This document shows positions 43,432 to 55,326 of a stretch of 64,000 bases of DNA, piece by piece. Position 1 is the first letter of the stretch. Every line of letters starts with the position of its first letter. Location: the NCBI RefSeq assembly GCF_000143415.4, contig NW_003314279.1, positions 1,102,091-1,166,090 of the forward strand, read 5' to 3'. Made by a program: the position numbers and the translations under genes. Origin of the DNA: Selaginella moellendorffii (lineage: Eukaryota; Streptophyta; Lycopodiopsida; Selaginellales; Selaginellaceae). Under the pieces are notes generated by a model. It made no database searches, was not told where the DNA came from, and saw only the letters and a list, made by a program, of their open reading frames with translations.

Positions 43432-46400
43432 TGCCTTGCAGAAATTCCTCCACTAGATCTCGTGCGTTCGCTAGGTTCTCCTCCGGTTCCCATGTTGCTT
43501 CGCAGTGTGGAAATCCTTTCCACTTCACATGGAACTCTCTCACCTCGCGTCCTTGTCGCTTGCTCTTGCGCGCATTGAGGATGGCCTCGACTTCGTATTC
43601 CTCTTCCCCTTGGATAACCTCAGGTAAAGGTCTCACTTGGTCCTTGCGAAGCGGATCCTCAAAGTACGGCTTGAGTAAGTTCACGTGGAACACTGGGTGC
43701 ATCTTCCCCATCTCTCGAGGAAGTCGGAGTCGGTAAGCCACTTTACCGATTCGTGCCTCAATTTCATAAGGCCCCGCGAACCTGCTTAAGGAACTCAAGA
43801 TCAATTCATTTACAGGAATACATGCGTCTTTACCTTTGGGTCAACTTTCGGCTGATCCAGCTTGGTAGTCTGAGGTTCTTGGTGTTCAGCCACACCTTCT
43901 CCCCAGCTTGGAACTCCACATCCCGACGCTTTTGGTTCGCGTACTTAGTTTGCCTTTGTTGAGCCCGTTCCAAGGAATCCCTCACTAGATTCCAAATGTT
44001 GAGTCTTTCCGCCGTGAATGCCTCCACTGCGGGTAACTCTCCATGATACTCGGCCACGCCGAGTTCCACAGGACCTTCAATAGCTCGCCCATTGATGACT
44101 TCCCATGGACTCACCCCGATGCTTGAGTGTGGTGAGTTGTTATAACACATTTCCGCAAGTCCCAAATGACTTACCCAGTCGGTCTGGTCTCCCGAGACAT
44201 AGCATCGCAAATAATCCTCCAGCTGCCTATTCACCCTTTCCGTTTGTCCGTCTGTCAAGAAGTGTTAGTGCCATCAATCTTGACTTAATACCCATTACCT
44301 GTCTGTGGGTGATAGGTTGTGCTGAATTTCAATTTGGTGCGATACTGTTCTAGGAGTGTCCTCCAGAACCTACTAGTGAAGATCTTATCTCGATCTGAGA
44401 TAATCTCTTCCGGCCTTCCCCGCACTCGAACCACTTGTTCAAAGAACAGCTTCGCCACACCTTCCGCATCCACGTCCGTTGTGGTGGGTATGAAATGTGC
44501 CATCTTTGAAAATCGGTCCACCACCACGAATATCGCATCGAACCCCTCGCTTGGGGGTAGTCCCGTGATGAAGTCCATCGTAAGACATTTCCACGGGCGA
44601 TCTGGAATTGGGATGCTTTGCAACAAGCCCCCACTAGCCTTAGTCACGGCTTTGACCTGCTGACATGTTGGACATGTCTTTACATAGTCTTGGACGTCCT
44701 TAGCCATATCTGGCCAATGGTACTTCCTCTTGAGTAAGCCCATCGTCTTGGGCACTCCGCCGTGTCCCGCAAGAGGTCCGTCATGACACTCTTCTAAGGC
44801 CACCTTCCTTAGTTCCCCTTCTGGAACATACACCCTCGTTTGCTTGTAATAAATGAGTCCGTTGCGTTCCGCATAGCCCGTTTTCTCTTCCGTTGGCAGC
44901 TCACCTCTCTGGTGAGCTTCCCGCGCCTCTAGATTCCTCAGCAACACTTCTTGTGCTAGACCATCGTTCTCATATGCTGTCCGCACATCGTCCCAGAAGG
45001 TTGCTGTTGCGCTGGATATTGCCAACTTCAAGCTCGCTTTTCGACTTAGCGCATCCGCCACGATGTTGCTCTTCCCAGGCTTGTACAGAATTTCGCAATC
45101 AAACTCGGCCAAGGCATTGGCCCACCGACCTTGTTTCCCTCTTAGGTCGGGCTGTGACAAGAAGTGTTTCGTTGCCACATTGTCCGTGTAAACCTTGAAG
45201 TGTCTCCCAAGGTAGTGTCGCCACTCCTTGAGTGCCTTGACCACCGCAAACAATTCCTTCTCATGGGCAGGCCACTTCCGTTGAGCCTTGTCCAGCTTCT
45301 TCGAGAAGAACGCTACCGGATGGTTGTCTTGCTTCAGAACTGCGCCCAACGCAAAGTCCGAAGCATCCGTTTCTACCTCAAAGTCCTTACCAAAGTCTGG
45401 CAATGCCAATACGGGAGCCTTTCTCAACTTCCCTTTGAGGTGGACGAATGCCGCTTCGCATTCTGCTGTCCATACCATCTTCCCTTTTCCTGTTTGGTCC
45501 GTTAAGGGCAGGGCTACTCTCGAATAGTGTCTGATAAACTTTCGATAGTAGTTGCATAGCCCCAGGAACGCCCTCAACTCATGTACATTCGATGGTCGCT
45601 CCCATTCCTGGATCGCTTGGACCTTCTCCGGGTCCACCTTGAGCCCGTCCTGGCCCACCACATGCCCGAGAAACTTTACCTCTTGTTGAGCAAAGTCACA
45701 TTTGCTCTCTTTAGCATACAGCTTGTGTTCCCTTAGTTTCTCAAACACCTTCGCCAAGTGTTCGGCATGCTCTTCTAGCGTCTCGCTATAGATCAGGATG
45801 TCGTCGATATAGACGACCACGAAGTGATCCAGATAGGGTACAAAGACATGGTTCATTAGCGCCGAAAACGTTGCCGGCGCATTACATAGCCCGAAGGGCA
45901 TCACCAGAAACTCAAAGCTCCCATACCTCGTTCGACAGGTTGTCTTCTCGACATCTTCCTCGGCTACCCTGATCTGGTAGTATCCTGACCTTAGGTCAAT
46001 CCTCGAGAAGTATTTTGCCTTTCCCAACCTATCGAACAGGTCCTCAATCCTTGGCAAAGGGTACTTGTTCTTCTTTGTATACTTGTTGAGCAACCGGTAG
46101 TCTATGCACATGCGCATAGATCCATCTTTCTTTTTCACAAATAACACCGGCGCCCCATACGGCGACTTGCTCAACCTAACATACCCTTTGTCCACCAACT
46201 CCTCTAGTTGGCACTTGAGCTCCTTGAGTTCTTTTTCGTTCAAACGATAAGGGGGACGAACCACTGCCTCAGCACCCTCGACCAGCTCAATCTTATGTTC
46301 TATCGGTCGTGCTGGGGGCAGCCCCGCCGGTAGCTCCTCCGGCATGGTATCCTGGAATTGGTCCAACACCCGCTGGATCACTAAAGGCACTTCTTCCGTT

Positions 46401-47365
46401 CTTGTCTTTTTGTCACTCTTCACCGAGAGTAAGCACAAAAAGGCTGCCTTAGTTCCTTTAGTGAGTTGTCCTCTCGTGGACACCAGGTTTAAGCAGGATT
46501 CTTTGGCCTTGCTTTGCCCTACCTTTAGATCCTGGGCTTCCACCCTAGATCTTCTTCCTTGGGCATTCGCCAGTACCACAAGGTTCCTACCTTGTCCATG
46601 TAGGGCTACCACGAATCGATTGAACCAATCCATTCCGAAGATCACGTCAAATCCCGCCATGTCCAACACGGTGAAATCCATGTCTACCTTCCATGTCCCT
46701 ACTTCGACTTTCGCTTGTCGAAGTACCTCATCGGTGCTTTGGCTACCTTGAACAAACTCTATAGTCCTTGGTTCGCCTAGCCGCTGCACCGTTAGTCCGG
46801 CTTGCCGGACTATGTCTGCAGCCACAAAATTATCCGAAGCACCCGTGTCAATAAGGATCTTAACAAAGCTACCTCCGAGCTTCCCTCGGAGGGCTAGTAG
46901 ATGTCGCGAACGACTCTCTACCAAAGTTGCTCGTGTAATGAGTAACTTTGAGTTAGGGACTGGATCACATACCTCATTTTGGACTTCGCCCGACTTGATG
47001 GCCATATTGGCTCTGGCCTTCTTCGGGTAGGGACATTCCCTCGAAAAGTGTCCCGCTTCACCGCAGTTATAGCATACGTTGTTTCCCACGCTGCTATATG
47101 ACTTGACCTTCTTATCCGTGGGTTTGTCTCTTTTCGCTTGACTCCCCCACGTACTTGCTCGCTGGCCACCGGATTTGCCTTTCCGAAATCCCGAGGACTC
47201 ATTCTTAGAGAAACTCTTCTTGAATTTCCCCCTGCTATATGTTCCCCTCGGTTTGGCCCCTTTGTGAAATGTGGATCCCGACCCCGTCGTGTTCCCCTTT
47301 CGCAGGTTATCGTTGAAATGCACCTTGATGGCCGCATCCAACGCTTCCTTGTAGTTGGTCGGGTT
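43432..47365 (-). CDS. Chromovirus pol polyprotein (zinc knuckle to chromodomain)
   Basis: The main frame, 47365-44285, carries a CCHC knuckle ([14 protein letters not shown]), protease ([13 protein letters not shown]), RT ([12 protein letters not shown]), RNase H ([14 protein letters not shown]) and the integrase zinc region and core ([32 protein letters not shown]). The core is interrupted at 44252-44298 and again at 43782-43833 by GT...AG segments of 47 and 52 nt. Removing both restores one frame through [16 protein letters not shown] and [13 protein letters not shown] to the chromodomain ([33 protein letters not shown]). All visible catalytic motifs are intact, so the protein may still be functional if spliced. 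Confidence 0.85.
43782..43833 (-). other. Intron-like insertion 2 in integrase (52 nt)
   Basis: Borders GTAAAG...AGCAG on the minus strand. Its removal joins [14 protein letters not shown] in frame. The identical segment is in the upstream unit at 50165-50216. Confidence 0.65.
44252..44298 (-). other. Intron-like insertion 1 in integrase (47 nt)
   Basis: Borders GTAATG...TGACAG on the minus strand. It sits inside the invariant integrase motif HPQTDGQTER, which is restored exactly on removal. The identical segment is in the upstream unit at 50635-50681. Confidence 0.7.
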
Positions 47366-48172
47366 TCAGCGCATCACCTCACCGCGAGCCCAGGTTTGCA
47401 AACCTGATATAAAGGCATGGAACGCATCCATATCCCCCATGTCCGTGACAAGTATCCTCTTTGCCATGAACCCATTCACATATTCCTGGATGGTTCCAGT
47501 CTGCTTCAGCCTACTCAGCTCATCTCTCAGATGCAGAGTGGCATTCGGAGGAACGTATGTCGCGCGGATCCTCGCCTTCATCATGTCCCAGGTGGCCACC
47601 GGTCCTTCGTTGGCCTCCGTTGTTCTCCACCAAGACTTGGCATTATCTGCCAAGTATGGTTTTGCACATGGGACCTTCTCCGAGCTCGGTAACCGTAACG
47701 CTCGGAAGTAGTCCTCCATATCGTAAAACCAATCCTCCACAACCTTATAGTCGTTCACTCCCTTGAACACCGGTGGGGGCTTTGGTTTGTACTTGGGAAC
47801 TGCCTGAGGGACTGATTCCACTTCGGTCTGTTCGACCTTGTCTGGTTTTGCCTCAGTCCCTGCCGAAGGGTCCGCACCTTCTGCGCTGCCAGCATCCGCA
47901 GTCTTTCGCCTTTTCTTCCGTTTCTCATCACGCTTTAGCTTGCGTACGAGAGTCTCCAGCAGGGCATTGGTCTGCGCCAATTGACCTTCTAGAACGTCCA
48001 ATCGAGCCTTGGACGACCGAACCTCGCCACCGGACTCCTGTTTGGAAGTTTCCTCACTAGAGTCCTCCTCATGCAAGGATTCCTCATCCATAGCCTCTTG
48101 TTCGACCGGAGGCTCCAGCTCTGGCAGAGGTTCTGTCTCCGCCTGGGTTCGCTTACGCCCTGCCCTTGCCAT
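47366..48172 (-). pseudogene. Chromovirus gag, with in-frame TGA before pol
   Basis: The ATG at 48172 opens 268 codons: an acidic N-terminus, a coiled coil (LDVLEGQLAQTNALLETLV), a basic patch and the gag core (YKVVEDWFYDMEDYFRALRL, SWWRTTEANEGPVATWD, YVNGFMAKR). A TGA at 47366-47368 follows GEVMR. The same frame then runs on without break into the zinc knuckle and pol. A CGA-to-TGA change (CpG deamination) is the simplest explanation, but programmed readthrough cannot be excluded. Confidence 0.8.
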
Positions 48173-48216
48173 CTCCCAGCAATCCGCCTCTATCCTTCGC
48201 TAGAACTGAGGAGAAG

Positions 48217-48231
48217 GCCCCGATACCAAAT
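48217..48231 (-). promoter_or_regulatory. Primer-binding site of the chromovirus
   Basis: Directly after the central LTR on the minus strand: TTTGGTATCGGGGCC, close to the tRNA-iMet complement TGGTATCAGAGC. Confidence 0.65.
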
Positions 48232-49379
48232 TGTAAGCCACAAATTTTTCCTTTCCACTTTGCCAGCTTACCTCGCCTATCCGTCCAACACTGCCTTGGC
48301 TTTTGCTAAGTTCCCTCGCCAAGGTTCTCGCCTATGGTACCAGCTCCTACTTGGTTTCAGCTACTCACTGCACGAGCAACGGAGTGTTAGCCATCCTTCC
48401 ATGGATTCCCAAATCACTCCCAATCCCCCTCCCCGGGTTAGACTGGACTTAAGGTTCGGCTACACTCCCCGCAAGCACAAGCAGCCAAGCACACCAAGCT
48501 TCCAGGTTCCTAACATCCCTTGGTACCACAAGACTTGATCATGGGACCCTCTAAATCCCAAGTCTTGAGTGCAACGCTTGCTTCGGGACGCCGGGGCGAA
48601 ACACCGTGGCCTAGCGGCCCGGTATGGGTACCTCTCGCCCCCCACTTCCATCCCGAAGGAAGGCCCAAGCCCCTAGGAAGGGCGAGGACCAATGAGCCGC
48701 ATGGTACTCAAGTGGGGCACCACTCCACATGAGCCGGGAGCACCGCAATCGGTTTCCCTTTCGGGAGTGGGAGCTGCTCTTGAGCACTTCCTTGGATGGC
48801 CCCTCCGGCACCAGCCAAGTCCATGCTCACTCCCACCCAAGGCCCCTCGGTCCCAGTCCCAACCTCAAGTCGGTTTGGAAGCCCAACTGGAGAGTCCCTT
48901 CAAAACTGGTTCCTGGACCTCACTATCCCTACTATACTTTTGGAACCCCCTGCAGCCCCCCCCCCCTGGGAGACGCACGCTTTGGGCTTTCACCCCTTGA
49001 CCCGTATTAGTATTTGGACTTAGTCTCTGGCTCGATCTCGGACCCGATTTCGGATCCGACTTCGGATTCGGGTTCGGACTCGATCACGGACTCGATCTCG
49101 GACCCGATCTCGGACCCGACCTCGGACTCGACCTCGGACTCGGTCTTGGACCCGATTTCGGATCTCGGACTCCGTCTCGAACTCGGTCTCGAACTCGGAC
49201 TCGAACTCGGTCCCCGAGTCGGTCTCGGACTCGATTCCGGACTCTATCTCGAACTCGGTCCTAGAGTCGGTCTTGGACTCGATCCTCGACTTGGTCCCAT
49301 CCGATGAACTCTTTGTCACTTCGGTCAAGCTTTTGGGGATCCTTTAGCCTACGACATCTCGGGGAGTCGGTTCCTTACA
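48232..49379 (-). repeat. Central LTR of the tandem chromovirus
   Basis: 1148 bp. It serves as 5' LTR of the complete downstream unit and 3' LTR of the truncated upstream unit. Its hexamer array is at 49023-49285. Confidence 0.85.
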
Positions 49380-51012
49380 ACTCCACCACCCATAGAAGAA
49401 GTTCGATGCCCACATCGAACGTCTCGTCTTATCCTACGACTTGTTGTCCATGTCTCCGGGGGCATCCCCCCACTTAGCGGTGTGCCTAAGTTAGCCTCCC
49501 CGGCCAAGAGCCCATGACAACGGAATATAGGTGTCCCTATATTCCTCACCTCACCACGCCCTAGTATAGGGTCGGGACTTGAACCCAGCCTTGCTTTACT
49601 AGGGGGTTGGGACTCGAACCCAACCTCCGTAGAATACGTCTACGGATTCGACATCCCCGCAGGGAGTCGGGCGTAGTGCCCTACGCCTGGTCGACCTATC
49701 CAACCCATGCTAATTAGCTTACCTTTGGCGCGCCTTCGGGTCCCAACATATGCCATTTGCTCAACTTTGCAAATTGATATTTTTAATTGAATTTTGCATA
49801 AGTACATAAAGTTCTGCCTTGCAGAAATTCCTCCACTAGATCTCGTGCGTTCGCTAGGTTCTCCTCCGGTTCCCATGTTGCTTCGCAGTGTGGAAATCCT
49901 TTCCACTTCACATGGAACTCTCTCACCTCGCGTCCTTGTCGCTTGCTCTTGCGCGCATTGAGGATGGCCTCGACTTCGTATTCCTCTTCCCCTTGGATAA
50001 CCTCAGGTAAAGGTCTCACTTGGTCCTTGCGAAGCGGATCCTCAAAGTACGGCTTGAGTAAGTTCACGTGGAACACTGGGTGCATCTTCCCCATCTCTCG
50101 AGGAAGTCGGAGTCGGTAAGCCACTTTACCGATTCGTGCCTCAATTTCATAAGGCCCCGCGAACCTGCTTAAGGAACTCAAGATCAATTCATTTACAGGA
50201 ATACATGCGTCTTTACCTTTGGGTCAACTTTAGGCTGATCCAGCTTGGTAGTCTGAGGTTCTTGGTGTTCAGCCACACCTTCTCCCCAGCTTGGAACTCC
50301 ACATCCCGACGCTTTTGGTTCGCGTACTTAGTTTGCCTTTGTTGAGCCCGTTCCAAGGAATCCCTCACTAGATTCCAAATGTTGAGTCTTTCCGCCGTGA
50401 ATGCCTCCACTGCGGGTAACTCTCCATGATACTCGGCCACGCCGAGTTCCACAGGACCTTCAATAGCTCGCCCATTGATGACTTCCCATGGACTCACCCC
50501 GATGCTTGAGTGTGGTGAGTTGTTATAACACATTTCCGCAAGTCCCAAATGACTTACCCAGTCGGTCTGGTCTCCCGAGACATAGCATCGCAAATAATCC
50601 TCCAGCTGCCTATTCACCCTTTCCGTTTGTCCGTCTGTCAAGAAGTGTTAGTGCCATCAATCTTGACTTAATACCCATTACCTGTCTGTGGGTGATAGGT
50701 TGTGCTGAATTTCAATTTGGTGCGATACTGTTCTAGGAGTGTCCTCCAGAACCTACTAGTGAAGATCTTATCTCGATCTGAGATAATCTCTTCCGGCCTT
50801 CCCCGCACTCGAACCACTTGTTCAAAGAACAGCTTCGCCACACCTTCCGCATCCACGTCCGTTGTGGTGGGTATGAAATGTGCCATCTTTGAAAATCGGT
50901 CCACCACCACGAATATCGCATCGAACCCCTCGCTTGGGGGTAGTCCTGTGATGAAGTCCATCGTAAGACATTTCCACGGGCGATCTGGAATTGGGATGCT
51001 TTGCAACAAGCC
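49380..51012 (-). pseudogene. Truncated upstream chromovirus unit (integrase end and chromodomain)
   Basis: Repeats 42997-44629. The frame begins in the integrase at [13 protein letters not shown] and continues through the same two intron-like segments to the chromodomain. All of gag, protease, RT and RNase H are missing, deleted together with most of the 5' LTR. Confidence 0.88.
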
Positions 51013-51122
51013 GATCTGGACTCGATCCTCGACTTGGTCCCATCCGATGAACTCTTTGTCACTTCGGTCAAGCTTTTGGGGATCCTTTAGCCTACGACAT
51101 CTCGGGGAGTCGGTTCCTTACA
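51013..51122 (-). repeat. 5' LTR remnant of the tandem chromovirus
   Basis: About 106 bp identical in layout to the LTR end at 42891-42996, ending TTCCTTACA directly before GCATG. The junction at 51010-51017 shares GATCTGGA with a nearby integrase stretch, suggesting a microhomology-mediated deletion. Confidence 0.8.
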
Positions 51123-51127
51123 GCATG
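51123..51127. repeat. Target-site duplication, right (GCATG)
   Basis: Matches the left flank at 41844-41848. Confidence 0.75.
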
Positions 51128-53081
51128 CAAGCATGAACTAAACTATACTCAGATTAGTCAGCCATACCCAATTTACCTACTATCTTTATTATACATTTGG
51201 AACCCTTCACATTATTAATGCCAATGCCTCCATCCAAGAAATAGAAGATGCTAATTTGAAAAATGTTAATACCGGTATGTGTGGTTAACTTCATCATATA
51301 CTCAACAATTGACATCATAGCCACGACCATGTCCTTGCTTTTTTCCTTGAACACGAGCAACAATAACATTAACCTCTATTGGAATAGGATCATCTTTTAT
51401 AGGAAGTGGAGTTAAAGGATATATAATGAGAAGTGGAAGAAGTGATATCTTATAACATTATGCTAGTTAAAAAGTATTATCATGAATGGTTAGAGCAAGT
51501 GCATATGCAAGTCAAACAAAATCTTGAGGTGGGCATAACATTCCCAACTTGATCCGTTTTAACATATTTGGTTCCACACAAATCAAAAGGTTCTAAAAAC
51601 AAATGCCAAATTGCATTATTGACTCAAATGACCTTTAATAAAGACGATGCAATTGTTAAAAGGCATTATCACAATTGTTAATATATTCAAATGCACACTT
51701 GAAAACATCTAGGAGAATACTCCAATCCACATAAATGGTTGTGCTTAAACTATTGTACCACTATAATGCCATCCCTTAAAGACATGTGGAAACTTATGTA
51801 AATACCAGGTATCATCCTAAGAATGATAGTTAAAAATCACTATAAAGTGATCAAACTAATGATATACATTATTCTAGGATTCCCGCAAAAAAACTCTGAA
51901 TAAACATGAGGATTGGTAATAAGAGCAAAAGGAGTTATAATACATTTTATGAATGCTACTATCAACCTCCTTTAACTCTGGAATAGTAGTTAATGTAGTT
52001 GCTTGATGCTATGCAATTGTAGTTAAACAATTAAACTTTGGAGGCTACTACTCTATATAAAAATGAACGAAAAGAAAAAAAAAGAAAAAATTGAAAAATT
52101 TATAAAGAAAGTGAAATTTAAACAATGCAAAAGCTTCATCTAAACCAAAATCCTAAATATAACCATTCATCAAGGACAATTAAAAATGCCCCTCACCTAC
52201 ACCAATGTAAGTGTATAGAATATTGAAATAAGCCTAAAAACCCTAGGTTATATACAAAAGTTGAAATTAATTTGATAGCTTTCAAAACCCACTACACTAA
52301 TATTAGTATATGGCATCATAGCTGTATACTTCAACATCATAATATTAATTGTTTTAAAGAAATTTTGCTTTCCAAGTAAATATATAATTTAAATCAATTT
52401 ATCTTATATATTTAAATCTTATTATGGCCCAGGATGAATAATTTGCTACATATTGTATGCAACAACACTTGATAATAGTATTTTTATTTTTATTTATTAT
52501 TATTTAGTAATTTAATCTAGTGTATAATTATAATTATTGCATAAGAATAAAATAATATACTAGGAATTGTTTACGAAAGTCTAAAAATTATAACTGTTAA
52601 ATAGTAGAATATTCAAGAATATCCAAGAATATTCTAAGAGTCTAAACACATCTAAAATGTGCTTTTTTATCTTATAAAAGGTTTGGCCTTTTATAAAATT
52701 CTAAGTGTTGACAATAAAAATTATTCTAGGTCGATTCTTGAACAATATAAAATATTAATATATTGATTGAATGCTATATTTATTTTTTATCTTTCACAAA
52801 TGAATATAAATGTTTTTCTCATTAATTATTTTACTCAAGCAAACCTGTAAGCAGCTTGTGAAGTTGCAATGCATAACAAACACAACAATACTATTTTTCT
52901 TTCTTTGGGGAGTTTGCTCATTTTTCTTGATTTTTAGTAATAAAATAAGCCACAGTGATGGCTATTAATGAGTGATTATTAGATACTTACAATATGTGTG
53001 AATATTTTAGGACATTCTACATTTATTCATTTAGATTAATTTTGTGTGCTACTTTTTTTCTCTTACCGATAATTAAGAATA
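51128..53081. other. AT-rich spacer of the first duplicated block
   Basis: Very AT-rich with no recognisable coding sequence. It stands where 60250-61000 stands in the second block; short stretches look alike (AGAATATTC.. near 52620 and 60660). Confidence 0.5.
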
Positions 53082-53121
53082 TTACAATTGGGATAACCAA
53101 GCCGTTCCAAAGAGACGGTCT

Positions 53122-54483
53122 TGTAGATGACAATCATCACCATTCTTCATATCAAAGTTCCAGGTATGTCCCTGGAAGCTTTCATGTATTCTCAATTGCT
53201 TTTGCTTTGCAACCATGCAGGCTTGTGGCAAGAGGAAGTGATTGTGCCACAGAACGTCTTCCAGGAAAGGAAGTTTAAGCTTCCCAGCTATAGTTGCCTT
53301 GAGTCGTTTGCTCGTGGCTGCAGCAGAAAAGGCCAGCTCAGCCTTGTCATGGTTCTCAATTAGCACTGTCGAAGCTGTCCCTTCGAGTGCAATGGCCCCC
53401 TTAGGAAGGCGAATGGTGAGAATCTCATCCTGGAGATTAGTTAGTAAACCGTCGACGTTGGCATAAGGAGGAACGGCAAGCTTCTCAGGGCGGAAAACGT
53501 CCTTCTCTGTGAAAACAAGCACACCCCGTCCATGATCCAGCGACGAGAGACCTGTACAGTAGTACGCAAGAGAAAAAAAACATGAGATAACGTCGCCTGC
53601 AGTTGACTTACCCGGCACTTGCACATCGACAGTGTAGAACTGCTGGTTCTCGAAGGACGACCACAATAGCTTGCGCTTGTCATATCCTGCACGCCACAGA
53701 GAAAAAGAAATAGAAAACTCCAGGCAGGATCAAAGCTATACCTTTATCAATGTGCTTGAGGCAGTTTAGCAGCAGCTGGTAAGCATGTTTCTTCTCAAAG
53801 TTGTAGAGAGCAACCAGACCACCGTGATCAGGGAACTGCGGCAGCCCCCCGGCATCAGCCACCTCCTGCGCCAACTTGAGGCTCCTGGCACACATCGTCA
53901 AGGGAGCGTCGGAGAAGAATTCAGTGCATGGAACGACCGGTGTAGCATGTGATATAGAGCGCTCATGGACCAGAGCGGTGAGGTTTGTGGACTGCAGACG
54001 AAAGAACCTGGTCCAGGATTCAGCGCCAAACACTCTCGCCTGCTCCTGCAACTCGTGCACTTCAAGACTCCGGTAAAAGTCGTGCACGAGGCGAGTTTCT
54101 TCCCGTCCACGCAAGTCGCGAATTGCATTCTCCCGGACGCCGTCCACGAGCTTGATCATGTGTGTATATGGGACGGGATGTCGTCAAACCCGAGTGGTTT
54201 TCCAGTGGATGGGGGGAATTCGCTCACAATTTCGGTGTACTTGAGCGTGTAGTCCAGGAGATGCGCCTCGAGGCCGCAGGTGGTAACATCAGAGTTGCCC
54301 AGCACCTTAAAGGCTTGGCCGAGGACACGGTTGTCTAAGCGGAGCATCACCACCCATAGAAACTCTCTAAACTCTTTGTAGGCTTCTGGGTCGGTGGTTT
54401 GCTCACCTGAAAGAGCTATTAGCTGCGCTTGCTGTGAGGATGCCGCTCCTACTCCTAGTCGCGCCTATCAGCCGCATCAACAT
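53122..54483 (-). pseudogene. Uncharacterised HSP20-like-ended gene, broken copy 1
   Basis: Paralogue of the gene at 61055-62380. Homology runs from an ATG at 54483 through three exon-equivalents with the same intron positions (junctions at about 53741, 53687-53611 and 53551). It is broken by a frame change near 54390, by a ~10-bp deletion near 54178 (LGFDDI then PSHIHT and stop), and by inversion of its last ~140 bp (53122-53260 read on +). The body still shows EVADAGGLPQFPDHGGLVAL and the HSP20-like end PPYANVDGLLTNLQDEILTI. Confidence 0.8.
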
Positions 54484-54549
54484 TTTGCGTTCCTTGCTGG
54501 GTTTTGGGTTTTAGTATAGGCATCCAGCTCCAGCACGCAATTCGACTTG

Positions 54550-55120
54550 CGCCTCGTTGCTATCCCGGGCTAAGAACGAGGTATGGGCATAATCTGGAGG
54601 ATGAATGGTTCGTGGTTTACTTGCTCTACGAGACGTGTATGTCATGGGTGGGCGATGATGGGGGGATTTTGCTCATAGAGCGATACCAAGATGGTTGAAA
54701 CCAGAGAACAGCCGGAACAGAGTGTGTCCGCTGCCCACCTCTCCACCTGGCGGTGGAGTCTTTTTACTCTCGCGAGGAGAGTGGGGCCTGCGGTTTCGAG
54801 ATGATGTATTGGGACGCTCCAATTTACAGGATGAGCAGGCGGTGGGAAAGACATTTCGAAAGGGCCTGGAGGCTGGAGGCAATCTCTTAAAGAACACCGC
54901 CCGCTTTTGGACGACCGAGAGACTGAAACGTTTTGGCGAAGATTGACGTGAAGTTAATCTTTTCCAGAGAAGCAATGCAGGCCCCTGTGGCTTTGGAACA
55001 TAGAGCCGGGGTATCCCGATGACTCGTGGTTATATAAAGGTGCCGTGCAAGAGGAAATAGACGTTCACAATTAGAAAAGTGGTGGTAAAACTCTGCCACC
55101 TGCGACTTCAATCCCATCAA
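54550..55120 (+). pseudogene. ECD/SGT1 fragment, internally deleted copy
   Basis: Aligns in pieces with the intact ECD gene: RTRYGHNLEDEWFVVYLLYE at 54568, then KPENSRNRVCPLPTSP, then the end of exon 1 and, after a shortened intron, part of exon 2 (54966 onward). The remnant intron means it arose by DNA duplication, not by retrotransposition of mRNA. Multiple deletions and stops. Confidence 0.85.
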
Positions 55121-55326
55121 AGTGATCACCCCAGGCTCGAGTGTCTGGGATTTGGGCTCTCACCTATCCTTCTCACGCAGCCTCCGTGCCCTGAACCCCT
55201 TCTTTGGATCCAAGCTAAATAACAAAAGTCTGCATTGCTTTAATCACAGCCTCTGGTTGATACATCCAGAGTTCCTCCTTGTCTTTAAAACTCGCCATTG
55301 ATCTAGATATTAGTAACTTGGAGAGA

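Larger units (their letters stand above)
41849..51122 (-). mobile_element. Tandem Ty3/gypsy chromovirus (three LTR parts, young)
   Basis: Minus-strand composite flanked by a perfect 5-bp duplication GCATG. Order in the direction of the element: a 5' LTR remnant (51122-51013), the 3' part of an internal domain (51012-49380), a full LTR (49379-48232), a full internal domain (48231-42997) and a full 3' LTR (42996-41849). Sequence 48232-51012 repeats 41849-44629 at a constant offset of 6383 bp, with only a few substitutions. The two complete LTRs (1148 bp) show about four differences by eye, so the insertion is recent. It encodes gag, protease, RT, RNase H, integrase and a C-terminal chromodomain. 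One in-frame TGA in gag and two intron-like interruptions in integrase are the main defects. Confidence 0.88.

Noticed and set aside
48009-48538. Plus-strand frames over gag and the LTR
   Set aside because: Antisense to chromovirus gag; similar frames recur in each copy.
55127-55200. Second copy of the coiled-coil gene
   Set aside because: Only part of exon 1 and its flank survive with a deletion; noted as a block edge, not annotated as a gene.
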